Part shown: positions 1 through 10,306 of the stretch, piece by piece
Layout: every line of letters begins with the position of its first letter
Numbering within the stretch: position 1 is the first letter of the stretch
Assembly (NCBI GenBank): GCA_021604865.1
Contig: BQJU01000003.1
Span: 62,001-126,000, forward strand
Origin: Saprospiraceae bacterium
GTDB lineage: Bacteria > Bacteroidota > Bacteroidia > Chitinophagales > Saprospiraceae
Direction of reading: 5' to 3'
DNA: 64,000 nt
Notes under the pieces: generated by a model
The model's input: only the letters and a program-made list of their open reading frames with translations
Databases searched by the model: none
What the model was told of the DNA's origin: nothing
Made by a program: the position numbers and the translations under genes

Positions 1-1
1 T

Positions 2-892
2 CACATTGACGTTTTATTTTTGATTCGTAAGCTACGGCACACTTGTACCCTACTGACTCATGAGCAGGTCTTCAAAACCCATTATGACCAGGGCCTATTG
101 ACACCGATTTTGGAAGAGATTGAAAAAAAGGGTTTTCTGAAAATCCCGGCGGTGTCCATCTATTACCATTGCTACCGATTCCTTACGGAACAATACAACC
201 TGCTCCACTTTCAACGCTTTCGCGAAATATTGACCAGGTACGCCCATCAATTTACGGAAGTAGAAGTCCGGGATTTGTATCTCCTGGCCATCAATTTTTG
301 TATCCGAAAACTCAACGAAGGACAGGAAGAATATGGCCGGCAGGGATTGGTATTATACAAACAGGGATTACAGGAATCCTTTCTTTTGGAAAATGGCTGG
401 TTATCGCGTTTTACCTTCAACAATATCGTAGGCTCCAGTCTGCGCCTCCGGGAGTTTGACTGGGCGGAGCAGTTTATCGTCGACTACGAGGCACAGCTTG
501 AAGCATCTCACCGAGAAAGCACCGTTCAATTCAACCGCGCCCGCCTCGAATATGCCCGTGGCAATTACCGCAACGCGATGCTCCTATTAAGCACCACCGA
601 ATTTAATGATATGATCAACAACCTGATCGCCAAAACCATCCTGCTTAAGATCTACTACGAACTGAAAGAATACGATCTACTGGACTCCCATCTCGACAAT
701 TTCCAATCCTATATTCGCCGTCACCAAACCAGTGATTTTCATCAAACCAATTATCAGAATATTATCCGCCTGGTACGCAAATTATTGGCTTTAAAGCCGG
801 GGGATAAGCATGGAAAAGCTGTGCTTGGAAAGGCCATTAAAGAGACACCGATTTTATCGGAGAAACAATGGTTGCTGGGGCAGTTGGTGTAG
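2..892 (+). CDS. Hypothetical alpha-helical protein, 5' end cut by window edge
   Basis: The reading frame is open from the left edge of the window to a TAG at 890-892, so the true start probably lies outside; a TTG at 20 is the first possible internal start but has no clear ribosome site. The visible ~296 residues are rich in Leu, Tyr, Arg and Glu and predicted helical, with pairs of helices (for example around residues 150-230, FNRARLEYARGNYRNAMLLL) that resemble TPR-type repeats. No catalytic motif, signal peptide or membrane segment is visible in this part. I do not recognise a specific family; a TPR-like scaffold protein of the kind common in Saprospirales is the best guess. Confidence 0.6.
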   Translation, partial: HIDVLFLIRKLRHTCTLLTHEQVFKTHYDQGLLTPILEEIEKKGFLKIPAVSIYYHCYRFLTEQYNLLHFQRFREILTRYAHQFTEVEVRDLYLLAINFCIRKLNEGQEEYGRQGLVLYKQGLQESFLLENGWLSRFTFNNIVGSSLRLREFDWAEQFIVDYEAQLEASHRESTVQFNRARLEYARGNYRNAMLLLSTTEFNDMINNLIAKTILLKIYYELKEYDLLDSHLDNFQSYIRRHQTSDFHQTNYQNIIRLVRKLLALKPGDKHGKAVLGKAIKETPILSEKQWLLGQLV

Positions 893-1077
893 GAGGTGAT
901 TTGAGGGCTGGGGGGGATATCTGCAACACGGGCTTTATGCTTGGCCTTGGAGGCCGCTTGAGGGCTTATTTATTGGTGGCATATTTTCTTTTCCCATTCT
1001 TTATTTACATGAAGGCAAAAAAGTATTTTACCTTCAATCGCTTTTCTGTCTTCAATAGAGTTGTTTGCCCTTTATTT

Positions 1078-1443
1078 TTACGCTTTTCGAAGAATCTTCT
1101 CCATCTTCTTGCCTTTCGCCAATTCATCCACCAACTTGTCTAAATACCTTACTTGTTTTGTTAAAATATTTTCAATTTCTTCTATCCGATAACCGCAAAT
1201 TACTCCTGTAATCAGGTGAGCATTTGGGTTCAATTTTGCCTCCCTAAAGAATGTTTCAAAAGTCACTTTTTTGTCAATCAGTTCTTGTAATTTTTTGTCA
1301 TTAAAGCCCGTCAGCCACTCTATTACTTGATGTAATTCTTCTTTTGTCCTGCCTTTGCGCTCAACTTTTGTGATATAGTGCGGATATACCGATGAAAATG
1401 TCATTTTTGCTATTCGTGCATGGTGTTCGGGTGTTGCTTTCAT
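1078..1443 (-). CDS. DUF2200 family protein
   Basis: A 121-residue protein that matches the DUF2200 family over its whole length: the start [20 protein letters not shown], the central KKGRT-like stretch (here [20 protein letters not shown]), the FETFF block, the [12 protein letters not shown] block and the closing [20 protein letters not shown] are all recognisable. The family has no proven function; it is small, soluble and widespread as a single-gene accessory locus. Start chosen at the ATG that gives the typical N-terminus. It stands alone, with a poorly structured ~130 bp spacer to the methyltransferase gene on the same strand. Confidence 0.85.
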   Translation of the reverse strand: MKATPEHHARIAKMTFSSVYPHYITKVERKGRTKEELHQVIEWLTGFNDKKLQELIDKKVTFETFFREAKLNPNAHLITGVICGYRIEEIENILTKQVRYLDKLVDELAKGKKMEKILRKA

Positions 1444-1572
1444 CGTATTTTAATTTTTTTACTTGTCTTTTTGTGTTATCGTCCAACATTCCTACCAATT
1501 CAAAGGTCATACCCAGAGCTAGCTCGAATCCTGCCAATAAATCCACACAACTACTCAACATAACTGGCAATC

Positions 1573-2313
1573 CTACCCTTTCCGCGCTACAAACCCCACA
1601 TGTTTATCACGAAAGGCAAGATCTGCATACTGATTAATCAGCTCAACTGAAAAACCAATTTCCTCCAGAGCGGATTGTACTTTATGGTGGTGTAGTAATT
1701 GTACCCGGTGTTCTTCATAAGACTTGCGGTAAAATTCTCCAACTTTTCGAAACAGTGTAATTTCCCGGGTCAGAGTGGCGGATTCCCAGTCTTCAAAGAG
1801 GTGTAAAAACATGGTCCAGTCATCACCTTCCACGATCTTATTAGACTCAGTCATGATCCCCTCGATCCCCGGCTCTATCAGGTCAAAGAGAAAGATTCCT
1901 CCATGTTCCAATTGCTCATAAACCTTCCTAAACAAATCCACCAATGTTTCAAAATTGTGTTTTTTATCAAACCGATAATTCAACACTTCACCTATGGCTG
2001 TGACGGCGGCACAACGGGGTAATGCATAGTCGAGAAATGAGGCGACTATAAATTCTGCATCCGGTGCATTTCCCTCTGCTAGCTTGACCATATCAGGGGA
2101 ATAATCTATCCCGATCACCTTGAAGTTTTGTTCGCCTAAGGCTTTGGCCAATACGCCACTCCCACTTCCCAGGTCGACAATCAGGTCGCCTGAATTATTG
2201 CGATCTTTCAATAAATCTGATAAATGCAGGGCTGCTGATCTTGCAAGATCAGTATAGGATTGATCGTGAACATAGGCAAGGTCAGGGCGATAATATTCTG
2301 AAGTAACAGGCAT
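1573..2313 (-). CDS. Class I SAM-dependent methyltransferase
   Basis: A 246-residue single-domain Rossmann methyltransferase. Motif I is visible as LIVDLGSGSGVLAKAL (about residues 45-60), followed by the acidic end of strand 2 (VIGIDYSPDMVKLA) and a motif IV-like segment (AVTAIGEVLNY). The middle GGIFLFDLIEPG segment is the usual post-motif helix/strand. The type resembles small-molecule methyltransferases of the UbiE/Methyltransf_11/25 group; the substrate cannot be read from sequence. It lies between the DUF2200 gene and the large protease, all on the minus strand, but a ~240 bp spacer separates it from the latter, so it is probably its own unit. Confidence 0.8.
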   Translation of the reverse strand: MPVTSEYYRPDLAYVHDQSYTDLARSAALHLSDLLKDRNNSGDLIVDLGSGSGVLAKALGEQNFKVIGIDYSPDMVKLAEGNAPDAEFIVASFLDYALPRCAAVTAIGEVLNYRFDKKHNFETLVDLFRKVYEQLEHGGIFLFDLIEPGIEGIMTESNKIVEGDDWTMFLHLFEDWESATLTREITLFRKVGEFYRKSYEEHRVQLLHHHKVQSALEEIGFSVELINQYADLAFRDKHVGFVARKG

Positions 2314-2451
2314 ACGGTGATAGATATTTCTTTCGCTAATTTCACTTTTTTAGAATGAATATTCAAGTAATGTAACAATTAACTGGCTTTTGGGTCAGAA
2401 CCTAAGAGGTTAGTCTGGGGTGTTGGTGAATCTAATGGGTACGACTCGTAT

Positions 2452-2470
2452 CAGCCAAAATTTTTGGCTG
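2452..2470. repeat. Perfect 9-bp palindrome (CAGCCAAAA-T-TTTTGGCTG)
   Basis: A perfect inverted repeat with a single central base, 80 bp past the stop codon of the M4 protease gene. It may act as a terminator-like hairpin or as a protein-binding palindrome. Its first 15 bases recur at 10321-10335, just after the nitrilase stop codon, where the second arm is imperfect. Confidence 0.5.
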
Positions 2471-2550
2471 GCAAAAATAACTTACCCATGCAATGAAAAA
2501 AATCGGTTTCTGCTCTTTTGCGGCAACCAATGAATTGGGTGGGTTCGAGA

Positions 2551-5500
2551 CTATTGCATGGTTACCCGATGAACAGAATTCCACCCCCTATCATCTTTTA
2601 ATACCAACCAATACAATCCTTTAGGGTAGGCCCTAAAGTCCAAAATTTTGTGGATGCTTGAATTTCGAGGTAATTGCTGTTTTTCCAGGCGTTGGCCCAA
2701 GGCATTATACCACTCCAGCTGTACCTCTCGCGGCTGGTCCATTTCCAGGTTTATGGTAAGAGGTCCGGAAGTTGGGTTTGGAAAAAGGTGTACAGAAATA
2801 TCATTGGCCGTTTCCTCAACTGCCGTATTCACCAAAACGGTAATGGGATGATGAACAAACATTTGGCAACCATTGGCAGCCGTTGCCAGAAGATATATAT
2901 CATAGGTTCTCGGAAGTAGAAAGATATAAGAGGGGTTTGGACTTTCCGTAGTACCAGCAGGGCCGAAATCCCATAACAATCCTACCGGCACCGAAGCAGA
3001 ATAAGAGAAATGGACCACATCATTGGCCAGAACCGTATCCGGGGCATTAATCGCTAAATCGAAAGGTATTTCATCAATAGTTACCGATTGACTGGTGGTG
3101 TTTCCACCAAAGTCATTATAAGTAGTCAGAGCGACGGTATAGGTGCCTGTCCCACCAAAAACATGTTGTGGAGAAACAGCCTCAGAAGTGGAACCATCCC
3201 CAAAATCCCATAGATAGGAGGTTCCGTTATTAGACAGGTTATTAAAGGCAAGCTCATTGCCACATTCCCCTACCGGATTGCTTGAAAAAGCAGCTTGTGG
3301 CGGTTGACCATCACACTCCCATCGCATGGCAAACCCCGGATAAACGACCGATTCATTCGTATGAAAAGTAATGGTCACTGCCCCGCCGGTAGTCATAATA
3401 GTTGTTCCTGCCAGACTGGTTCCATAATAACTACCAATCAGTGGCGCATCCGTACTCGGACCATCATAGATGCTGACAAAGTCGCAGCAACTTTCCAGAA
3501 AAAAATCATCAAAATACAAGGTTATTTGAGTAGCTGCAGGAGGTTCGATTATGGTAGTAACATTGACACCATCTGTATAATTGCCATCAGGGCCTCCGTT
3601 ATCAAATAAGACCCCGGTACAGGTAGTATGAAAAGTAGTGCCCGTGGTTGCCATAATGACTGTATCACAAAAGCTACCCGCCAGATCAACCTCCACCAAT
3701 TGTTCTCTGATGAGCGTATCACAACCCAAATTATTGCAGGCAACCAACTGAACATCATAAAACCCATTTGTGGTGTAAATATGAGTCGGGTTGGGCTGCG
3801 TAGACGTCTGACCATCGCCAAATTCCCAATACCAGGCAGTCGGGAGGTTCAGTGTATGGTCGGTAAAATTGACCTGACCATCACAGCTAAAATTAGGCGT
3901 TGCACTGAAATTTACCTGTGGAAATGCTTGCACAATCATTTTGACCGGCACCAATACTTCGGGATGGTTAAGGTCATTTGTTTTGATAATCAGCTCAAAT
4001 TCATAGGTGCCCGCCAGCAGTCCAGCAGCATCAAAATCCAGGGTGAGAATTTGATTTCCTGCTGGGTCGACCACCCCGGAAAGAGGGTCAATTTGTAACC
4101 ACCCGGGCAATACATTGCCTGCCACCCATTGCACAGCATTAGCCAATATGCGATTGGCATTAGCATCCGTACTAAAATAATCGTACCCGATAAAAATGGC
4201 TTTGCCTGCCCCATAGGTCTTGGCGGCCAAGGCACTAAGGTCAAATCCATCATCAATTATCGTAGTTACTGCCGGATCATCAAACAGAATCCCTTGAGTA
4301 GCATTGAGTGCAAAAACAGGTGCAGTGACGCCCTCAGCCAATGGATGTATGGGTGCCTGAATCGCCATTTGAGTCCCGGCAGAGATGTCGCCAAAAGTAG
4401 CAACATCAAAAATATTGCTATGTATAACTGGTGCCCCTCCGCTAACGTAGCAAAAAATGACACCACCGCCATTGTTCACAAAATCCTGAATGACCGGCGC
4501 CAATTGTTCATAAACAACATTGGAACCAAACTCCGATTCTGGAAACAAAAGGACTTCCTTACCTACCAACGCCTGTGCAAATTCCAGGGGATCGGTGGCG
4601 AAGGTAGTTTCAAGGTTATAATTTGTAAAATGCTCATTTAATGCATCGAGCATGTGTGGATATTCTTCGTTCACATCAACACCATATAAAGAGACCACCA
4701 TATCGACAAATCCATCATTTACCAAAAGATTATAATCTAGATTGCCAAGACCATTATTGGCAATGGTCAATGATTCGGTTGTAGTGCTGCCGGCCAATAA
4801 AGTAACACAAATCGAATCGGGTTGCACCGATATATCCGGAGGATAAACCCCGGCACCTATAACTGGAACCGCTATATCTCCAGCATCACTTTGGAAATGG
4901 ATATTGGTCGAAAAAATCCCAACCTCAGGAGGTGTAAAGGTCAGGTGTATACGCACAGAATCACGGGGCGGAACCGTGACATCCAAGGTATCCGGCACAA
5001 AAGCGGGGCCATCGGAAGATATGCTAAAAACGATCAATGTTCTTGTACCCGCATTTACGACAGTCACTGAGTCTTCAACAGAGGACCCCAGAAAAACAGA
5101 TCCAAAGTCGAAGTTTTCGGGATTCACGGCAATTTCAGGAATGCCAATAACGGTTAGTTTTACCGGAATTTTTATACCGTTATGGCTCAAATCGCCATTG
5201 ATGAGTGGCAGGTTGGTGTGATACACCCCATCCAGTAGATCTGCTGCATCGATATGGACAGGGACCGATGTTGATTCATTATTGGTGAGTATTCCTTGGT
5301 TTTGTTCTAACGATAACCACCCAGCTCCTCTTCCTACGATGGATACGCGATGACTATCATTGCCTCCAAATCCAACACTTACTGCTTCAGAATTAACAAG
5401 CGTTATTTCTAATAGGCCATCTGCTAGCCAGGGAGCAATGGTATCCTCTTCAAAAGTATACATCTTGATAATATCCGTACCGTTTGGAGGGTCTTCATCC

Positions 5501-8355
5501 TCAATTACTCCGATCAGTTCCCCATCAATATATAATTCGGCAAATTCCAGGATATCATCATAGTCTCCGCTTAAGGTTACCGTTATAGTCAATTCCTGGA
5601 GCGTAGAAGACAAGCCATCAAAGAAATGCTGGGTTGTTGCCTGGGCAGTAGTATAGACAATTTCATTCTGGTCAGAAACCTGTGCTTGTGGTGCTTCTAA
5701 ATGATAATATAAATCTCCGGGGCCGAGATTTTGCACCTGGACTGTCGTATCTAATAATTCACCAGAAAACAAAGTCACACAAATACTATCAGGCGACCAG
5801 CTGACAAGCCCACTTTCCTGAACAAGAATCTCCTGATAACTGGTATCCTGTCCATAACAATTCCTAATCACCTGGCGGGCAGAATAGTTGCCGGGGGTAG
5901 AATAGGCATGTATGGGATTTCTTTGGGACGACATTTGACCATCGCCAAAATCCCAGGTAATTGTTCCGCTTGGATCCGATTGATCTGTAAATTGAAGTGG
6001 AAAAAGTATGGGCGGGTTGAGGTTGTTCACATTAAATCCTGCGATTGGTGGGTTTAGTCCACCAGTAGTGCTGAATTTGACAACAAAGCCTGAAAAGGTA
6101 GCACTGCCATCGCTGAGAAATTCGAGGGTTACCTGACCGGAATTGGCCACCAGCATTTGTCCTAAACCTTCTGTTCCTTCAAAACTCGCAATCTGCGGAG
6201 CGTCAATATTGGGTCCATCATAAATATTGAGGCGGTCGCAGCAGAATTCCGTTTCGAATTCGATAAAATCAAGCTGGATTGGGCCACTATTCGGAGGGGC
6301 AATAGTGAGAATGCTATAGGAACCATCCATATAGTTTTCCGAACCTCCCGGGTCGAGGACAACACCTGAGCAATTGGTAATGGTCTGTTCTCCAATAAAC
6401 TGCATTTGGATCGTATCACAATAGGCTTGGGTGGTATCCACAACAATAAAGCTGGACCGGATCAAGGTATCAACAAGCCCTTCACAGCCGGTTGCGACCA
6501 GGGTTACATCATAAGTTCCGGGCTGAGTATATTCGTGTATTGGATGAAAATCCATACTGGTTTGGCCATCGCCAAAATCCCAAAAAGCAATGGCCGACCA
6601 GGAGCTATTATTGGTAAACTGGACCTCCACCGGAAGACTACAGTGCAATTGCTGGGCATTAAAAGCAGCCATGGTCACCTCTTGCTGAGGAGTTCCCAAT
6701 CCTACTGCGTACCAGGCATTGTTGTTCTGCAAATATTCATTGGAGCAGCCCCCAAATAAATCTAGCGCGGCAGTATTGGCATAAAATGCAGCATCTTCAT
6801 AGGTAGCCGACGGGGTGAGGTAAACGGTCAGGTTGCGGTAAACAATTTGCATAGCTTTTTCCCAACCAATTCCTTCGATTTCAAAGTCATTTCCATAATC
6901 ATTAGTACCTGATCCGCCTACATTCAACAAATAAAACCAGTGATTCATTACACCACTATTGGTATGTACTCCACCGCCATCACCGCCACCAAACTGGTAG
7001 AAATCACCAAGGTAAGTGTCCGGATCCTCGTGGCTATTAGGATCGGCTAAACTACGGATACCAACTCCTCCTACTGTTGATTCTTGGCCAACCAACCAAT
7101 TGGTCGCCTCCGGTCGGGCATAGTGATCCGTCGCTTTTCCGAAAATATCACTAAAAGATTCATTCAAGGCTCCCGACTCATCCTGATAGATCAATCCGGC
7201 AGAAAATTCTGTCAAGCCGTGCGCAAATTCATGAGCCACTATATCAAGAGCAACGACAGGAAGGTTGAGCGCTCCTCCAGGGTCGCCATCCCCAAAAGTA
7301 GAGGCAGTTCCATCCCAAAAAGCATTGCCATAGTCAATGCCAAAATGGATATAAGAAATGAGTGGTGCACCTGCATTGTCCAAGCTTAACCGGTCGTGAT
7401 TTTCCAATAGATAATCAAAAAAACGCTCGGCACCCCAATGAGCATCCGTAGCAGTTTCATCGAGATTGGCATTCACATTGTTCCAATAATTATCATCATC
7501 CTCAAAATCAATGGCCAGTTCGTAGGCCGTTTCATGGTTCATATTTAAGGTGATAATGCCATCGCCCCGTCCTCTCTCCCTCAAACGGTACTGACCGGCA
7601 GATACCCGATCGGCAACAATAGGGCGCTCTCCACTCAGTGAAGTCAGAGCAATGCCTTCCTCATCAATATGACAAATGCGGTTTTCTTCCGCAAGGATTA
7701 ATCCGGTTTGAGCATCGATGTAGAGCCATGCCCGATGCAAGGGTTCCATGGCATACATATCCAATCGATAAGCAAGTCTGAATTCGGGAGACTGATAATC
7801 CAGATGTCGGGGCACCCATACCAGTTCAGGCTTGGGATATTCGGCTATTGGGGTACCAGATGCAGGAGAAAGGACCTCCCAGGCATAAGTAGCCGCGGGC
7901 ATATACTGCATGGCAAGGGCAAGCGCTTCATCAGCATCCAGGCCTGCTCGTTTATTCATACCCTGTGGCTGATCAAACAGGGCGCCATTAACAGAAACGA
8001 CTTTGCCGTCACGACAATGCAACAGATAAATGCCTGCAAAAACGGGAATGTCCTGTATTTTTTGTTGGTATCGATAATGTTTGTACCCGAGCTGATCGGT
8101 AGTGATTTCCAGTAATTCAAAATCAATCTCAGGGCCTAATTTCAGGAGTTTTTTTAAATAATCTATGCCATCAGCTTCGGCTACATAGGTTTGGGAAGCC
8201 AGCCGGATGTACGCAGGCAAATCATTGCCCGCAGTGTAACGAATCAATTCGGTGCCTGCCATCTTTTGTTTGGCTTGTTGCCCGGAGAATACTTGTGCCA
8301 AACTAGTATGAAACAATAACAAACTACTCAGAACGGACAGAAAGATGCGTTTCAT
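2551..8355 (-). CDS. Secreted M4 (thermolysin-like) metallopeptidase with PKD and CUB-like domains and T9SS sorting domain
   Basis: A 1934-residue extracellular protease. An ATG at 8355 starts a clean signal peptide (MKRIFLSVLSSLLLFHTSLAQ); the frame extends 19 codons further upstream, but that extension would bury the signal. Order: FTP/PepSY-like propeptide (to ~residue 240), M4 catalytic domain with zinc-binding HEFAH at 375-379, a downstream third-ligand Glu (GALNESFSDIFG) and catalytic His (GGVHTNSGVMNHW). Then come PKD domains (WDFGDGQTS... type, at least four), two CUB-like modules with the CCDxxxIYDGP signature, Ig/ASPM-like and ThuA-like segments, and a type A T9SS sorting domain (HLFPNPTSG...). 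It probably degrades proteins outside the cell or at its surface after export by the T9SS. Start of a transcript that is divergent from the DUF2807 gene. Confidence 0.93.
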   Translation of the reverse strand: MKRIFLSVLSSLLLFHTSLAQVFSGQQAKQKMAGTELIRYTAGNDLPAYIRLASQTYVAEADGIDYLKKLLKLGPEIDFELLEITTDQLGYKHYRYQQKIQDIPVFAGIYLLHCRDGKVVSVNGALFDQPQGMNKRAGLDADEALALAMQYMPAATYAWEVLSPASGTPIAEYPKPELVWVPRHLDYQSPEFRLAYRLDMYAMEPLHRAWLYIDAQTGLILAEENRICHIDEEGIALTSLSGERPIVADRVSAGQYRLRERGRGDGIITLNMNHETAYELAIDFEDDDNYWNNVNANLDETATDAHWGAERFFDYLLENHDRLSLDNAGAPLISYIHFGIDYGNAFWDGTASTFGDGDPGGALNLPVVALDIVAHEFAHGLTEFSAGLIYQDESGALNESFSDIFGKATDHYARPEATNWLVGQESTVGGVGIRSLADPNSHEDPDTYLGDFYQFGGGDGGGVHTNSGVMNHWFYLLNVGGSGTNDYGNDFEIEGIGWEKAMQIVYRNLTVYLTPSATYEDAAFYANTAALDLFGGCSNEYLQNNNAWYAVGLGTPQQEVTMAAFNAQQLHCSLPVEVQFTNNSSWSAIAFWDFGDGQTSMDFHPIHEYTQPGTYDVTLVATGCEGLVDTLIRSSFIVVDTTQAYCDTIQMQFIGEQTITNCSGVVLDPGGSENYMDGSYSILTIAPPNSGPIQLDFIEFETEFCCDRLNIYDGPNIDAPQIASFEGTEGLGQMLVANSGQVTLEFLSDGSATFSGFVVKFSTTGGLNPPIAGFNVNNLNPPILFPLQFTDQSDPSGTITWDFGDGQMSSQRNPIHAYSTPGNYSARQVIRNCYGQDTSYQEILVQESGLVSWSPDSICVTLFSGELLDTTVQVQNLGPGDLYYHLEAPQAQVSDQNEIVYTTAQATTQHFFDGLSSTLQELTITVTLSGDYDDILEFAELYIDGELIGVIEDEDPPNGTDIIKMYTFEEDTIAPWLADGLLEITLVNSEAVSVGFGGNDSHRVSIVGRGAGWLSLEQNQGILTNNESTSVPVHIDAADLLDGVYHTNLPLINGDLSHNGIKIPVKLTVIGIPEIAVNPENFDFGSVFLGSSVEDSVTVVNAGTRTLIVFSISSDGPAFVPDTLDVTVPPRDSVRIHLTFTPPEVGIFSTNIHFQSDAGDIAVPVIGAGVYPPDISVQPDSICVTLLAGSTTTESLTIANNGLGNLDYNLLVNDGFVDMVVSLYGVDVNEEYPHMLDALNEHFTNYNLETTFATDPLEFAQALVGKEVLLFPESEFGSNVVYEQLAPVIQDFVNNGGGVIFCYVSGGAPVIHSNIFDVATFGDISAGTQMAIQAPIHPLAEGVTAPVFALNATQGILFDDPAVTTIIDDGFDLSALAAKTYGAGKAIFIGYDYFSTDANANRILANAVQWVAGNVLPGWLQIDPLSGVVDPAGNQILTLDFDAAGLLAGTYEFELIIKTNDLNHPEVLVPVKMIVQAFPQVNFSATPNFSCDGQVNFTDHTLNLPTAWYWEFGDGQTSTQPNPTHIYTTNGFYDVQLVACNNLGCDTLIREQLVEVDLAGSFCDTVIMATTGTTFHTTCTGVLFDNGGPDGNYTDGVNVTTIIEPPAATQITLYFDDFFLESCCDFVSIYDGPSTDAPLIGSYYGTSLAGTTIMTTGGAVTITFHTNESVVYPGFAMRWECDGQPPQAAFSSNPVGECGNELAFNNLSNNGTSYLWDFGDGSTSEAVSPQHVFGGTGTYTVALTTYNDFGGNTTSQSVTIDEIPFDLAINAPDTVLANDVVHFSYSASVPVGLLWDFGPAGTTESPNPSYIFLLPRTYDIYLLATAANGCQMFVHHPITVLVNTAVEETANDISVHLFPNPTSGPLTINLEMDQPREVQLEWYNALGQRLEKQQLPRNSSIHKILDFRAYPKGLYWLVLKDDRGWNSVHRVTMQ

Positions 8356-8561
8356 AAATTGGGGCTTTAGAGGGTTTTTGAAAATCAGGCACCAGCGTAT
8401 GCACCCAAACAAAGCTAAATAATTTTAAGCTCATTTTCCATCTATAGCCTAAGGGTATTGTCAGGGAAATTGCATCTATTAAATTGATACTTTGGTAGAT
8501 GAAAACAGACACCATCACAACTTTTACCCTATCTTATGTTCTTAAAAAAACTCGACTAATC

Positions 8562-9287
8562 ATGAAAAACAATCAAAAGAACCTCACTTTTTTATTCACC
8601 TTTTTGTGTCTATCCTTTATCTTTTCTTCGGCATTTGCCCAACGAGGCGTAAAGGGCAGCGGCAATGTTATAGAACAAGAGCGGACTATATCGGGATTTG
8701 ATGCCATTGCCGTCAAAGATGGTGTTGATGTTTATATCGAATTGGGTAGTGCCGCAAGTGTAAAGGTTAAGGCTGATGACAACATACAGGGCATGATCAA
8801 AACGGAAGTGGTTGGTAATACCCTGGAAATTGAAGTGGAAGGAAGCATCTGGCGTGCAGAACAAATGGCCGTCTACGTAACTATGCCGGATCTGGAAAAA
8901 ATTATTGCCAGTGGCGGTTCTGATATTTATTCTACTAATACCTTGAATCTGGATATATTGGAAATTTATACCAGCGGTGGCAGCGATGTCAACCTGGAAT
9001 TAAACGCAGAAGAATTGAGGTGTAAAACATCCGGAGGTTCTGATTTACATCTGCGTGGATCTGTTGATCGCTTATTGGCCAAAGCCAGTGGTGGCAGTGA
9101 CCTGAAAGCCAAAGAACTGACTGTCAAAAAATGTGAATTAAAAACCAGCGGTGGTTCCGACGCCTGGGTATATGTGACTGAAGAAATTGAAATGGAAGCC
9201 TCCGGTGCCAGTGACATCCATTATAGCGGCCGCCCTAAGGTCTTGTACCAACGTTCTTCCGGTGCCTCTGATATTCACGGTAATTAA
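8562..9287 (+). CDS. DUF2807 (head GIN) secreted beta-helix protein
   Basis: A 241-residue exported protein. The ATG at 8562 gives a normal signal peptide (MKNNQKNLTFLFTFLC... ending FAQ); an earlier in-frame ATG at 8499 would put 21 residues in front of it. The mature part starts with the usual GSGNVIEQERTISGFDAIAV block of DUF2807 and then has about seven SGGSD or SGASD turns spaced roughly 18-20 residues apart, as expected for a right-handed beta-helix with stacked turns. Function in the family is unknown; the protein is probably periplasmic or surface attached. It is divergent from the M4 protease and ends just upstream of the nitrilase. Confidence 0.88.
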   Translation: MKNNQKNLTFLFTFLCLSFIFSSAFAQRGVKGSGNVIEQERTISGFDAIAVKDGVDVYIELGSAASVKVKADDNIQGMIKTEVVGNTLEIEVEGSIWRAEQMAVYVTMPDLEKIIASGGSDIYSTNTLNLDILEIYTSGGSDVNLELNAEELRCKTSGGSDLHLRGSVDRLLAKASGGSDLKAKELTVKKCELKTSGGSDAWVYVTEEIEMEASGASDIHYSGRPKVLYQRSSGASDIHGN

Positions 9288-9305
9288 CCGGATATCTATA
9301 ACAAT

Positions 9306-9326
9306 GGTAAAAACATTATTTTTACC
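9306..9326 (+). promoter_or_regulatory. Perfect AT-rich hairpin just before the nitrilase start
   Basis: Eight-base arms GGTAAAAA and TTTTTACC enclose a five-base loop, ending 8 bp before the nitrilase ATG at 9335 and 19 bp after the DUF2807 stop. It covers the place where a ribosome site would sit, so it could damp translation or act as a weak terminator for the gene before. Function is inference only. Confidence 0.35.
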
Positions 9327-9334
9327 AAAAAAAC

Positions 9335-10306
9335 ATGACACATTCCAATCCCGATCTGCTAACAGTAGGTTTGGTACAAGTGGCGCCCGTATGGCTTAAC
9401 AGGCAGGCGACCCTGGAAAAGATGCTTCTCTACATCGATGAAGCTGCCTCCAAAAAATGTCAATTAACCGTTTTTAGTGAGGCGCTTTTGCCCGGTTATC
9501 CTTTTTGGCTGGAGCTCACCGATGGCGCTCGATTTAATTCTGATCTTCAAAAAGACCTGCACGCTCATTATATGCAGCAAGCTGTGCAGATAGAAGCAGG
9601 GCATCTGGAAGCATTTCAAAAGAAGGCCCGTACTCACAAAATGGCCCTGATCCTGGGTATTATTGAACGGCCTGTTGACCGGGGAGGGCATAGCCTTTAT
9701 TGCTCCATGGTGTACGTTTCTGCTGAAGGAGAAATTGCCAATGTACATCGCAAATTGATGCCTACTTATGAAGAGCGACTTACCTGGGCGCCTGGAGATG
9801 GACACGGGCTGCAAGTACAAAGCCTGGGCGCATTTACGGTAGGCGGCCTCAATTGTTGGGAAAACTGGATGCCGCTACCACGAGCCGTTTTATACGGGCT
9901 TGGTGAAGATCTGCATGTAGCCATCTGGCCGGGACAATTGCGCAATACCGAAGATATTACCCGATTTATTGCTAAAGAATCGCGTGCTTATGTTTTATCC
10001 GTAAGTGGCCTGATGAGGCGGGAAGACATTCCGGATAATATCCCACATGCACGGCTTATCCGAAAAAATTCACTGCCTTTATTGGCAAACGGTGGCTCCT
10101 GCATTTCCGCTCCAGACGGTAGCTGGATTATTGAACCGCAAACCGGAGAAGAAGGGCTTTGGGTAGGTACTCTTGACCATCGGGAAGTGCGCCGCGAACG
10201 GCAGAATTTTGATCCGTCCGGACATTATTCCCGACCCGATGTTACCCGGTTGGTGGTTAATCGAGAGCGGCAGCGAACGGTTTGGGACCAACAATCAGAA
10301 ATATAG
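9335..10306 (+). CDS. Carbon-nitrogen hydrolase, nitrilase branch
   Basis: A 323-residue cytoplasmic enzyme of the nitrilase superfamily. The catalytic Glu-Lys-Cys set is visible: Glu49 in FSEALLPGYPFW, Lys in VHRKLMPTYEER, and Cys in GGLNCWENWMPLPR. The PGYPFW and CWENWMPL contexts are those of true aliphatic/aromatic nitrilases and cyanide-degrading relatives rather than of amidases such as omega-amidase. It would hydrolyse a nitrile to the carboxylic acid and ammonia; the substrate is not readable. The gene is followed after about 95 bp by the DNA glycosylase gene on the same strand, so they may share a transcript without a functional link. Confidence 0.88.
   Translation: MTHSNPDLLTVGLVQVAPVWLNRQATLEKMLLYIDEAASKKCQLTVFSEALLPGYPFWLELTDGARFNSDLQKDLHAHYMQQAVQIEAGHLEAFQKKARTHKMALILGIIERPVDRGGHSLYCSMVYVSAEGEIANVHRKLMPTYEERLTWAPGDGHGLQVQSLGAFTVGGLNCWENWMPLPRAVLYGLGEDLHVAIWPGQLRNTEDITRFIAKESRAYVLSVSGLMRREDIPDNIPHARLIRKNSLPLLANGGSCISAPDGSWIIEPQTGEEGLWVGTLDHREVRRERQNFDPSGHYSRPDVTRLVVNRERQRTVWDQQSEI

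Noticed and set aside
1483-1489. GTCCAAC heptamer near the DUF2200 gene, like an integron attC core site
   Set aside because: DUF2200 genes do occur in integron cassettes, but no partner core site or integrase was found.
1361-1570. 69-codon minus-strand frame overlapping the start of the DUF2200 gene
   Set aside because: Half of it lies in the DUF2200 gene in another frame, and no family or signal is visible. Treated as a shadow frame.
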